DNA of 64,000 bases, from the NCBI RefSeq assembly GCF_028769735.1, contig NC_088200.1:66284061-66348060 (forward strand), written 5' to 3'. The notes below the pieces were generated by a model. That model did no database searches. It had not been told where the DNA came from and saw only the letters and a program-made list of their open reading frames with translations. Of the stretch, positions 37,368 to 46,481 are shown piece by piece (the stretch's first letter is position 1; every line of letters starts with the position of its first letter). Made by a program: the position numbers and the translations under genes. Source of the DNA: Zonotrichia leucophrys gambelii (taxonomy: Eukaryota > Chordata > Aves > Passeriformes > Passerellidae).

Positions 37368-37419
37368 AGTATTATCTACTCCTACTCTGAGCAGATAATA
37401 CTACTCAGAGTAGGAGTAG
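37368..37419. repeat. Interleaved perfect inverted repeats (16 bp and 10 bp)
   Basis: CTACTCCTACTCTGAG at 37376-37391 pairs perfectly with 37404-37419 across a 12-base loop. AGTATTATCT at 37368-37377 pairs perfectly with 37393-37402. The two stems interlock, so they are mutually exclusive or pseudoknotted. Confidence 0.92.
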
Positions 37420-39978
37420 TTTTATCTACTACAGTAGTCTACAGTAAGGAGGTGCATGAAAAGAGACCTTAGGCAAAGTAAATTTTCAAGTAATGAACTG
37501 ATTCTTCTATGGCAATAATTGCAGAAAATGGTGATTTACTTCTAGGATGTTTTTATTTTTCAGGTAGCTTGACTTGTACCTTTACAGCAGTATACATCAA
37601 CTTCATGTGTATTTACTGAGGTTTTTAATTTCTTTAATTTCTTCCCTAATAAATTTCATTATCTACCACAAGCTCTGTTCTCTCAACAGTCATCACACTG
37701 ACAAGTCAAAAAATACAAAATAAAAGTTGAGTTTTCAGCTCTATTAGAATGCAGAGAAAATAAAGATGAGTTCTCTCTTTTAAAAGTGATGTGATTAATA
37801 TGTTACATAGGTATCTATGTGTATTGTACTAAGAAGGGTGAACTTCATTTTTTTTCTTTAAAAAAAAGGGTTGAAAAAAATCCATGTAAGGATGTGTTAG
37901 CTCCACCGACATCTTCTCAATTTGTTTTTACAGTGACTAGAATAATGTCAGCCATTCTGATTACAAACCATTAATCACAAAATGGTGTGTATGAATAAAT
38001 ACTTGTTAAATTTATAAAATGAGTTTTCATAAAGAGAAAAATAAAATGTAGGTGGCTTTTGAATGACAGTGCTTTCAAGGGGGATAGGAAAAGTCAAATT
38101 TGTAGAAAAGACCAGATTAAACTTGAAAGCTAAACAGAAATTTTAAAAGTCGAATTTTATAGTGGATCTGGTTCCAAGGAGTTGTAAGGGGAATTTTTAG
38201 CACCTTAAATTATGTTGTTGCAACACCTCACAGTGAAGACAGCACTTTCCTCTTAATTGTGTATATGTTTTCATTTTGCAGAGTTACTGCAAAGGAACCT
38301 TTTTGATGCCACACGTACTTTGTAAGTGGCTGCACATCAAACTATTGTTGGTGATGGAATTTCTGAAGTTGTGTTTTAAAAGAGTGTATACGTCCCTAGA
38401 GTACTCTTTCACAGTGTCAGGGTGATGCTCAAAATATATCGAATTCCTGATCTACATAATGAGATTCAGCAGCACCATGCCTACTTGGTTTACTCTGCAA
38501 GAGGTCTTATTATCAGTTATGTATTATCCTACTGCTATTCGTATATATATGAAGAAAACTGTTTGGATTCTTTTTCCATTTTAATTGAAGTATCTTGTAT
38601 TTCTCAGTAAGAAATGACCATTCATCAGTATTGCTTCCATGACAGACAGGATTTGAAAAAAAGTCAGTCTAACACTGTAATACAAAGGATGCTGAAAATC
38701 ATTACGTTGTAAAGAAAATTTAAAGACTGTGCATGTGTTTAAAATTTTTTAAAACTTTAAGCATTTTTCATTTTATAATCTTTCAAAATGCAGTAACTTT
38801 GTATTTTTCAATGCAAAAAATAGTTCCTTTCAGGAGAAAACACTAGGAAAACCTATGTGCCTCAAAGCTTTTATATAAATTAATGAATTTTTTAGAAAGC
38901 AGATTTTAACAATGGTTATTACTTCAGATGGTCTAATGTCTGAATACGTACTTCCTGAAAGATTGTGCTTACAGAGAAGCTGCTAAGTGTATTCACAGGT
39001 AGTTTTAAAAACTGTCGTAGTTGTATACAGGCTTTGAAATACATCTCAAAAATATCAATTTCTGTTTCTTTTAGCTGTGTGATGAATAACTCTTGACCTG
39101 TCATGCTGTTGCTCTTGTCTACGTGGCCCTTGTAGAGAAACTTCTGAACACTGATGGCATGATGCTATGCCTTCCACAAAAGCGTTTCAAATTATAAATG
39201 CTTTATGAACTGAGGTATACATTTAAGCTGAATTTCATATTGTTTTAGGAATAAGTTCAAATCCTTGAGTTGTTCAGGGATTTTTCTAATAGAATGGATT
39301 TTTGTCAGTATCATTTTTTTATTCTGTAGAGAAGAATGGTAGATACTGTCTATGTAACAAATAAATAGGTAGATATCTCCATGTTACAAATCATACACAA
39401 ATGTAAATCTTAAACTGCCATACTTATAATGCATTCAAAAGAAATACAGATTTTCTGCTTGCCTTTTAATTTTGTTCAAAGAATTACCCAATGAAATCAA
39501 TATAAAGTAAAATAACATGTAATTTTCGCAGCTAATAAGTGAGATATTTCAGTGCCCTAACTCCTGTTTTTCACACTAAATGGGTAATCTGACTTTCTGC
39601 AGTAGGACTATCAATGGAACATGGTGTTATTCAGCTGAAAGCATTGATGGATATAGACATCTAACTGTAAAACATGAACTATGCCACTTATTTTCACAAA
39701 TATATGAGTAAATGTATGAGTGTGTGTGATTTTAAGGCACAACACACTGTATGGGGGATATTCATTCCTCCAATAACTTCAAATAGAAACATAGAATTTT
39801 TTCTTTCCACTTCTTCAAGTGCTGTATTTTTCCTACTGTTCCTGAAAACAGCTAATGTGGGCCTTCCTGCAGTGAATCAGACACTATTCACTTTGCATAC
39901 TTCTCAAAGCTCTGCAAAAGGTAATTAGTAATCAGATACGACTCAGTTAAACTTTTCTACTCCATATTGTCTTAAACT
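37420..39978. other. Unassigned AT-rich DNA
   Basis: No gene or mobile element recognised up to the CR1 remnant next to the provirus. Confidence 0.45.
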
Positions 39979-40005
39979 GTGTGAATCATGGAATGTTTTG
40001 GGTTG
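39979..40005 (-). mobile_element. CR1 LINE 3' tip, split from its body by the provirus
   Basis: TGTGAATCATGGAATGTTTTGGGTTG is the complement of a CR1 3' terminus: the terminal repeat, then the GGTTTGGGTTGGAAGG region. The matching continuation (GGAAGGAGCCTTAAAGATC) resumes just right of the provirus at 47462, so the provirus interrupts a single CR1 copy. The last six bases (40000-40005, GGGTTG) are the left target-site duplication. Confidence 0.85.
40000..40005. repeat. Provirus target-site duplication, left copy (GGGTTG)
   Basis: Matches 47456-47461 (GGTTTG) at five of six positions. Six bp is the usual spacing for alpha- and betaretrovirus-like integrases. Confidence 0.75.
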
Positions 40006-40493
40006 TGTAGGAGTGAAGCTGTCTGAGGATATCAGACTCAGGCCTGGGGAAACAGGCCTGTAGTCAGCAAAACTAATACTCATATTAGGGCCAGCAAGGC
40101 TCCTGCATCACTGATTCATGGCAGAAGAAATGCTAATCCAGGTCCCTTAATAAGGTTGCAGTTCTGGAAAGTTCATGGTTCTCTCTGTTCCTATTGGTTG
40201 TATTCCTTCTGCAATGTTTTACATATCCTTCATCCTCACCTCTTATTGGACCCTCAGATTTAAGCTCCACCTTTTATCCAACCTTATAAATAAACCCTAC
40301 CTACACCAGTTGGAAGACCTTTGGTATTATCCCATACATTAGCTGTCCGCCTGCTGTTCGCCTTCTGGTGTTTGTTATTTTTGTTATTATCAAACCTTTT
40401 CCTTTTTGGATAAATCTACTGACCGGTCCTTTATTATTGCTAACCTAGCTTCGGACGACAGGTTCCGAAGCGGTGGCAGGTCGGACTGCAGCA
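40006..40493 (+). repeat. 5' LTR (488 bp)
   Basis: It runs from TGTAGGAGTG to GACTGCAGCA with TG...CA ends. A TATA box lies at 40285-40290, and inverted CCAAT-type ATTGG strings near 40193 and 40245 lie in U3. The R/U5 part is T-rich (CCTTTTTGGATAAATC) and ends in a GC-richer stretch. It aligns end to end with 46968-47455 and has the same length. The clearest differences are a 6-bp segment (GCAGTT) absent from the 3' copy near 40158 and a longer insert in the 3' copy just after the TATA box. Confidence 0.95.
40285..40294 (+). promoter_or_regulatory. LTR TATA box / overlapping AATAAA
   Basis: TATAAATAAA. The first six bases are a good TATA box for U3. The overlapping AATAAA could serve as a polyadenylation signal in the equivalent 3' position, but the 3' LTR has lost it. 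Confidence 0.55.
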
Positions 40494-40841
40494 GACTGGC
40501 ACCCAGGCCAGGACCTTCTGGTATTGAGAAGGACCTGCCAGGATCTGTCAGTGAGTTCCTCTAGCTGACTAGGCCACACCTTTCCCTCAAGGATTTTCGG
40601 ATTTCTGCTGTGCCAGGCCTGGCAGAAGTTTGGTCAACAGCCTGAGTGTCAAGAAAAGAGGCAGCCCGGCAGAAGTTTTGACAGCCCAAGTGTCTGGGGG
40701 ACAACAGCTATTTGGCAGTCCACAGGATCCCTGGAGAAGAAATCCTGCCGGAGCAGGTAGGGAAAGGCTGACATCCTCCCATCCTCCTGCCCTAACCAGG
40801 GAGGCATATCCTACCCCAATCCAAGTTTTGCTTGTTGCAAG
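40494..40841 (+). other. Untranslated leader of the provirus
   Basis: A 348-base leader between LTR and gag. Two splice-donor-like sites are visible, TCA|GTGAGT at 40551 and CAG|GTAGGG at 40757; either could donate for env mRNA. Around 40618-40700 an imperfect direct repeat of about 45 bases (GGCAGAAGTTT ... GAGTGTC / GGCAGAAGTTTT ... AAGTGTC) lies where packaging signals usually sit. The gag ATG that follows has A at -3 and G at +4. Confidence 0.6.
40497..40515 (+). promoter_or_regulatory. Candidate primer-binding site
   Basis: TGGCACCCAGGCCAGGACC begins three bases after the 5' LTR and has the obligatory TGG start. It shares TGGC.CCC and the final GGAC with lysine-type primer sites used by many class II elements (about 12 of 18 positions against the tRNA-Lys3 type). 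The tRNA assignment is therefore tentative. Confidence 0.45.
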
Positions 40842-42044
40842 ATGGGTGCCCGGATATCCCACAGAGAAAAGGACCTATATAATCAATTTAAGTTGAAACT
40901 GGCTACACAGGGGAAATCATTTGATAAAAAGGAGCTCAAAACCATCACTAAGTGGGTTTTTAAAAATTTTCCTGGTGCTACAGCATCAGAAATCATTAAG
41001 GTAGAATTTTGGAAGTCAGTCGGAGTCAAACTGTATGACCTAACAACAAAGAGGGACGCCGACTTGCTGAAATTGCTTCCCATTTTTCGACTGATCTTAG
41101 AGGCATTGAAAACAGAAGGAGAATGTCAAGACTGCAGTGCTGTCAGTAGTCCTACTAAACCTGGGACTGCCTCCCCATCCTCTAATCCAGGGAGTGGGAC
41201 AGGGGAAGGAACCTGCAATAGTAATAAGCAGGAGAGCTGCCGACCTTCTGCCTTTCCCCGTCCTCCTCCTTCTTGTCCCTTGGGCTTTCCAGCAGGGAGA
41301 CACAGGGCTACTGATACCGAGGAGGTGTCCAGGAGTGAAGTTAACACTGCTCCTGCCACCCTGTGTCCTCCTCCAGTCCCTCCTTATGAGGCCCGAGACA
41401 CCAAAGGCCAAGTCACCTTGGACCTTCACAATTCCTTGCACCCTGTACCTCCGTGTTCTCCTCGTCCCTCCTTCTCCACCTTTTTCCCGACCACCAGAAG
41501 TGCAGTGAATGGCGTGGGAAACACAACTGATCTCCATCTTGAAGTTTCTACTAATATAAATGACTTTGCTGTCAATCACCCCCGAGTTACCGCCCCTGGC
41601 CCCACCCACTCTGCCTCAGGCCACGCCCCTCTCAGGAAGACCGGAACTCCACCCACCTGGGTCCCGGAAAGGCCCGCCCCCAACATGGCGGCGCCCAGGG
41701 AAGCAGCACTGAAGCCTACTCTAAAACATCACTATGCTAACACAGTTAAACACCATTCTAGTAAAAAAATATTAATGATGTCGAGCCATTCTTCCTCCTC
41801 CTCCTTCTTTTCAACTTTGTCATCTCAACAGCACCTGAGACCAACTAAATCTGAGGACGACCCCTGGGAGAAAATCCACAGGATTGCAGTAAAGGAGGGG
41901 GATGGGGACTTGGTGTCAGAATTCACTATGATGCCTGTGCAGTATGGAAGGAACAGTGTCAGCCCTAGCTGGGAACCCATAGCCTGTGGGGAGGTCAAAG
42001 AACAATGGAAACCATCACAAGAGCATGGGAGGGAGTCATCATAA
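40842..42044 (+). CDS. gag: gag, N-terminal part (matrix and proline/serine-rich region), 400 codons
   Basis: Gag forms the retroviral core; its N-terminal matrix part directs it to membranes. The frame starts MGARISHRE with Gly2 available for myristoylation, in a good start context. Residues 1-90 look like a class II matrix domain (Lys-rich, KTITKWVFKNFP). Residues 95-340 are Pro/Ser/Thr-rich spacer including CPPPVPPYEA, which is close to but not a canonical PPxY late motif. From about residue 365 the capsid start is recognisable. A single TAA at 42042-42044 stops it inside capsid. The frame simply continues after the stop (42045 onward), so this is one gag gene split by one nonsense change. 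No frameshift is present. Confidence 0.88.
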   Translation: MGARISHREKDLYNQFKLKLATQGKSFDKKELKTITKWVFKNFPGATASEIIKVEFWKSVGVKLYDLTTKRDADLLKLLPIFRLILEALKTEGECQDCSAVSSPTKPGTASPSSNPGSGTGEGTCNSNKQESCRPSAFPRPPPSCPLGFPAGRHRATDTEEVSRSEVNTAPATLCPPPVPPYEARDTKGQVTLDLHNSLHPVPPCSPRPSFSTFFPTTRSAVNGVGNTTDLHLEVSTNINDFAVNHPRVTAPGPTHSASGHAPLRKTGTPPTWVPERPAPNMAAPREAALKPTLKHHYANTVKHHSSKKILMMSSHSSSSSFFSTLSSQQHLRPTKSEDDPWEKIHRIAVKEGDGDLVSEFTMMPVQYGRNSVSPSWEPIACGEVKEQWKPSQEHGRESS

Positions 42045-42056
42045 TTTAGAAGCCTT

Positions 42057-43010
42057 ATGTTAGCCACCTTTTCTGCCCATGTGTTAACACCACATGACAT
42101 AAAATACATCATGATCACTTTATTGTCCCCATCTGAGTATGGCCTATGGGAGATGAGATGGAAAAGACTGTTAAATCAATTACTAAAATATTATGCAGGG
42201 GACCAAACACGAGTAGCTACAGGAGCAGTTTTAACTATGGCTCATCTAGTTGGGGAAGGGGCTCACACGAACCAGAATGATCAGGCAGAAAATCTTTCTC
42301 AAGCAGTTGTCAATGATATCAAGGACGCAGCTAGAATGGCTCTTTTACAAGCTCCTGATAGCAGCAAACCTAGTTTAAATTTTGCTGATATAAAGCAGGG
42401 TCCTTCTGAGCCCTACATGAAATTTCTGGACAGGCTAAAGCTCGCCCTAGATCGAGAGTTTGTTTTGGACAGGGCAAGAGAGGAGGTGTTCAAGAGCCTG
42501 GCAGTTGAAAATGCTAATGCCAAGTGCAGACAGATGCTGTGCTCTTTAGCACCCGAGCCCGAGCCCACCATCGCACAAATGATCGAGGCCTGCCACAGAT
42601 TTACCACCCCAGAGCTCTCACGTCAGTTGCAAGAACAAGCTCTTACTCAAGCACTCGCTGCCATTCAGGCAGATTCCAAAAAACAGCAAAACCAGGGATC
42701 CTCCAAGGCATGCTATAAGTGTGGGGAGGAAGGACATTTTGCAAGAGACTGTTCTCAGCATAAGCCAAGACCACAGTTTAAGACTCATGGCTGTGGGAGA
42801 CAGTTTTACTGTGATAATAGATTTTATCCAAAGCAGGGAGGCGGCAACCACCAACAGGGAAACTGCAGACAGAAGAGCACAGGACAGCAGCCTGTGAGGA
42901 CACAAGGAGTCCTGTCGCCTGTATCAGAAACCACTGCAGGCCAGGAAGTCCAGAGCTGCAGCATATCCTCTCCAGTCTCCCAACCATCATGCCTCCAGGT
43001 ACCAGATTAG
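42057..43010 (+). CDS. gag: gag, C-terminal part (capsid and nucleocapsid), 317 codons
   Basis: This is the same frame as 40842-42044, four codons downstream of the TAA, and an in-frame ATG opens it again at 42057. It holds most of capsid. The major homology region reads IKQGPSEPYMKFLDRL (about 42393-42440), with the conserved Q-G, E-P-Y, F and R-L positions. Nucleocapsid has an intact CCHC zinc knuckle CYKCGEEGHFARDC (42711-42752). A second Cys/His cluster (HGCGRQFYC...) is not a proper knuckle. The end is Gln/Ser-rich. The -1 frame is open across the last 100 bases, as expected for gag-pro frameshifting. Translation of this half would need read-through or internal initiation. Confidence 0.88.
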   Translation: MLATFSAHVLTPHDIKYIMITLLSPSEYGLWEMRWKRLLNQLLKYYAGDQTRVATGAVLTMAHLVGEGAHTNQNDQAENLSQAVVNDIKDAARMALLQAPDSSKPSLNFADIKQGPSEPYMKFLDRLKLALDREFVLDRAREEVFKSLAVENANAKCRQMLCSLAPEPEPTIAQMIEACHRFTTPELSRQLQEQALTQALAAIQADSKKQQNQGSSKACYKCGEEGHFARDCSQHKPRPQFKTHGCGRQFYCDNRFYPKQGGGNHQQGNCRQKSTGQQPVRTQGVLSPVSETTAGQEVQSCSISSPVSQPSCLQVPD

Positions 43011-43300
43011 AGCTGGCCACAGCAGAATCAGTGGTGCTTCCAAACTCCAAAACCTGTCTCATCAGGACAAATCAGCAGGGACCAGAACAACAGCCATGTG
43101 AGTTTTTAGTTCTTGCTAAAAGCAAACTTACAACCAAATGATTTTTTTGTTTTACTTTCTGTCCTCACTGTCACTTTGTCACAGAAGATCACTGCTTTCG
43201 TCACAAGCCCTGTTCCCCTTTGTTTTATGCCTGAAAGACTGATTATTGCTCAGGCATATTTGTTACCAAAGCCAAATCATACGAGTGCCTTTGCTGCGTG
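42893..43300 (+). pseudogene. pro: pro region: dUTPase remnant, protease not visible
   Basis: In the -1 frame relative to gag, open from at least 42893 to a TGA at 43139-43141, a stretch reading PPGTRLELATAESVVLPN and then CLIRTN resembles the N-terminal half of retroviral dUTPase, which in betaretroviruses is encoded at the start of pro. A second piece in another frame (about 43225-43275, ERLIIAQAYLLP) resembles the conserved RIAQ motif near the dUTPase end, so a frameshift separates them. No aspartic-protease D-T/S-G motif is found in any frame before reverse transcriptase begins at 43383. The protease has therefore been deleted or is unrecognisable. The dUTPase assignment rests on short motifs. 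Confidence 0.55.
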
Positions 43301-43382
43301 GACTAAAGTAATGATGTCATCTGAGAGATGGGCACTTTCCAACCCTAGTTATGGTCTTCCATACCCAGTTATGTGACCTAGA

Positions 43383-44320
43383 GACTGGAAATCAGTCATT
43401 ATTGGTTTTAAATACTGCTTTTTTAGTATTCCTTTGCTCGCAAATGATGCCCCACGGTTTTGCCATCCTACAACAGACAAGCCCCTTTACAGAGATACCA
43501 CTAAAATGTTTTGCCCCAAGACATGAAAGATTCTCCCACAATTTATCAATGGTATGTTGCCAGGATTCTTACCCCCATCAGAAAGAGATATCCTGAAACA
43601 TTGCTGTATGACTACATGGATATCACTTCAAATGCAGTAATTGCAGCCATTCAAGATGCAGGATTCACCATCACAGAAGCAAAAATCCAACAACCTTCAC
43701 CATGGAAATATTTAGGATTCCAAATAAGAGAACAAACTATTCAACCACAACTAAGAGACAATCTCAAGACACTCCACAATATGCAGAAGCTTTTAGGTGC
43801 CATCAATTGTATTAGACCATTATTAGGAATTACAGATGAAGATCTTGCACCATTACTTGAGTTGTTTAAAGGGGACACAGCTTTAAACTCACCAAGGCAT
43901 TTAACAATAGAAGCCCAAGGTGCACTTGGTAAAGTCTTACAGACTGTCCAGACATGTCAAGCCCATCAGATTAACCCTGATTTACCTTATTTTTTTGCTA
44001 TTTTAGGAGAAAGCCCCTGACTTTATGGTTTAATTTTCCAGTGGGACCCTAGTGTTTATGATCCTTTGTTAATTTTAGAACAGATTTTTTTATCCCACCA
44101 GTTAGGAAAACCATACTACCCCACCTGAAATTATGTCTCAATTAATTCTGAAAGATTTGAATCTAGATCTTGTTTACTTTCCCTTTCTGGAAAAGATTTC
44201 TCAGTTATCCTTTTACCTACAACTTCTAATTATTTAAATTGGTTAATACAACAGTCTCATTGTATATAATATGCCTTAGTTAATTTCACAGGACAAATTT
44301 TTGTTCATTATCCAAATCAT
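43383..44320 (+). pseudogene. pol: pol: reverse transcriptase, truncated and frameshifted
   Basis: RNA-directed DNA polymerase remnant. The N-terminal fingers are missing. Sequence begins at palm motif A in one frame (43383-43490: [13 protein letters not shown], with the catalytic Asp position replaced by Gly). It then moves to a second frame at 43511-44020 ([17 protein letters not shown], then motif C as YMDI at 43613-43624 instead of YMDD, with several residues deleted just after). The thumb and connection follow (KYLGFQI, LLGAINCIRPLLGI). Connection continues to 44320 in another frame with further stops (LSGKDFSVILLP, FTGQIFVHYPNH). With motif A and C lesions, the missing fingers and the frameshifts, no active enzyme is possible. 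Confidence 0.88.
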
Positions 44321-44323
44321 AGA

Positions 44324-44705
44324 TTGTTACATTCATGTTTTGAGTTAGTCCTAAAGCCACTGAGAAGTTTTGTTCCTCTTAATGCTATTACCTTTTTTAC
44401 AGATGGCTCAGGGAAATCCCAAAAGTCTGCAATAACCTGGCAGAATCCCAAGACCAAAGAACGGGAGTCTGACATCGAAATTATGGAAGGTTCACTACAA
44501 ATCATTTAATTGGCTGCTGTAGTCCAAGTATTTTCCAAGTTTACAATTCCTTTTAGTTTGATTTCAGATCCTTTTTAGTTGCAGGTGTTGTGGAGAGAGC
44601 GGAAAATTCTCTTTTAAAGGCTGTATCAAATGAAAAACTGTATAGTTTACTTAAAGTAGTTTTCATCCTTTCTTTTAGACAGCAGCCTGATATTATAATG
44701 CATGT
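44324..44705 (+). pseudogene. pol: pol: RNase H, broken
   Basis: RNase H degrades the RNA strand of the RNA-DNA hybrid. The first catalytic aspartate motif is kept (ITFFTDGSG, about 44387-44412). The frame then ends in a TAA at 44507-44509, exactly where family members have the acidic residue before Leu-Ala-Ala. Downstream pieces (ISDPF, NSLLKAVSNEKLYSLL, RQQPDIIMHV) continue in shifting frames into the RNase H-integrase junction (GFIAEGKTSADHL, in the 44706 frame). At least one stop and two frameshifts are present. Confidence 0.85.
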
Positions 44706-45610
44706 TTGTTCCCAAGTACTTCCTTACCTGGTTTCATTGCAGAAGGTAAAACATCTGCAGACCACCTCACAATGTCCATTCAAACACCACTGCCAAACGT
44801 TTTTGAACAAGCTTGTCTAAGCCACCCACTTTTTCATCAGAGTACCCCTGCACTAATGCCTATGTTTACCATCAGCAAAGACCAAGCAAAGATGATAACG
44901 AACTTCTGCCCAGATTGCCACAAACATTCCCTTCCTTCAATAGGAGAAGGAGTGAACAGGACTAAACAACTTGGAAGTATGGCAAGTAGATGTTACACAC
45001 CATCCATCTTTTGGGTGATTTAAATACATACATGTATCCATAGATACATTTTCAGGAGCAATCTTCGCTTCAGCTCATAGTGGAGAAAAGGTGAGAGATG
45101 TAACAAAACACTTCCTACAGGCCTTCTCCACATTAAGGGCTCCCCAAGAAATAAAAACAGATAATGGCCCTACTTGTACCTCCCAGAGATTACAACAATT
45201 TCTTAATACATTGGGTATCAAACATTCTACTGGAATTCCATATTTCCCTACGAGCCAATCCATCATTGAAAGAACACATAAATCTCATAAAACATGTTTA
45301 GAAAAACTAAAAAGGGGAATGGAAACCTTAGCAATATCTAAAAGGCTCAGTAAGGCAGTGTATGTCTTCAATTTTCTAAATTTCTCAATTCATTAATTGA
45401 GCCCAATCCACTAATTATGAGGCATTTTTCAAATACCACATGAGCAAAAATAAAAGAGAGACCACCTGTGTTAATTAAAGATCCAGAAAGTAGTCAAATC
45501 CTAGGACCTTTCCCACTTATCACTTGGGGAAGGGGGTTTGCTTTTGTCTCCACAGATAAAGACCCCGGTGGATTCCAGCTGAAAACATCAAGCCTCATCT
45601 CCAACTGCTA
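44706..45610 (+). pseudogene. pol: pol: integrase, broken, catalytic triad still readable
   Basis: Integrase joins viral DNA to the host chromosome. The N-terminal HHCC zinc domain is readable (HPLFH near 44823-44837, CPDCHK at 44907-44924). A frameshift lies at about 44973-44980. The core resumes with WQVDVTHH (first Asp codon 44989-44991), a TGA at 45016-45018, then a frame open to 45396 with the second Asp in IKTDNGPT (about 45151-45174) and the Glu in SIIERTHKS (about 45259-45285). All three DD(35)E residues are thus encoded. The C-terminal SH3-like part (RPPVLIKDPES, GPFPLITWGRGF, RWIPAENIKPH) is spread over two frames with stops to about 45610. The sequence is class II type. Confidence 0.9.
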
Positions 45611-45624
45611 AGGGAATCCTCTAT

Positions 45625-46470
45625 GGCTCCAGAAGTCAGTTCTGAAGAAAATACCAGAACAAGACCAGACAAGGACCTGACATGATGTTCAAAATTCTTT
45701 GTTCATTTTTTGTAGTTTCTTAAATGCTGTCGTTCTAGGAAGTCATTGGGTTGTCCCACAACCAAAACCAAAACATCTTTGTCATGCTAGCAAACATAAC
45801 AAAACAGGACATGATGTGCCTTTCAATAGCCAGCCCAAGGAACCCTTTATTTACCTGCCTAGTTGGGTTACCTGCAGATTGTGGCCAATACCTGAGGATG
45901 CCATCCATACCCTACAGAAAAACAGTCCTAAAATCACAAAAATATATAATCCTGTAGACGCCTGGGACTATTGGACCTGGAAACTCCCACATGCACTACA
46001 GGAGCTGCAAGAATTGGAACTACTTGGCTCACCAAAAATGGATTATTGTCTGAAACTTTATTTTATGAAAGACACAAAACCGATTAGAAAAGTAATGAAA
46101 CCTAAAAATTTAACGGATGAAGATATAGTGAGATGAGATGTTTCCCTATGCAATCAGCTGTACAAAAATCAAAGTCTGTGTTGTAATAACACTTTTTCCA
46201 TCTTGTCCTGGTCCAGTAGCCACCCCATCTAACTTCCACGTGGTATCTTCCTAATCTGCAGGGATAGGGCTTGGTCAGCATTCCCATCACATATCAAAGC
46301 TTGCCCATGCTGCTTGGGGTAACTTCCAGTGCTAACACCCAACATTACAATGGCACATAAAGGAAAATTGGCCAGATTAAAAAGATCTACTCACTGGTTT
46401 GAAAAGGTTTGTGATGATAAAATTACCTTTTGGACCAGTTCAACTAAAATTGTAATGTCTGTTTGCTACT
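45625..46470 (+). pseudogene. env: env: surface subunit (SU), frameshifted
   Basis: The surface glycoprotein would bind a cell receptor. A short leader frame begins in the integrase overlap (ATG near 45625), and a hydrophobic signal-like start MMFKILCSFFVVS begins at 45682 but meets a stop at 45721-45723. SU continues in one frame (SHWVVPQPKPK, about 45745-45775), a second (NIFVMLANITKQDMMCLS ... FTCLVGLP, about 45771-45880), then back to the first (LWPIPEDAIHTLQKN, DAWDYWTWKLP, LQELELLGSPKMDYC, to about 46060). N-x-T/S sites and spaced cysteines fit an avian retroviral SU. After 46136 the reading becomes multiply interrupted. At least three frameshifts and several stops are present. Confidence 0.82.
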
Positions 46471-46481
46471 GCCATGGATAG

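Noticed and set aside
41097..41609. 170-codon minus-strand frame within gag
   Set aside because: Antisense shadow of the real gag frame. The sense frame has matrix and spacer features and the antisense one has none.
42678..42684. AAAAAAC heptamer as a gag-pro frameshift site
   Set aside because: It is in the wrong register for X XXY YYZ slippage in the gag frame and lies upstream of the zinc knuckle. The true slip site was not identified.
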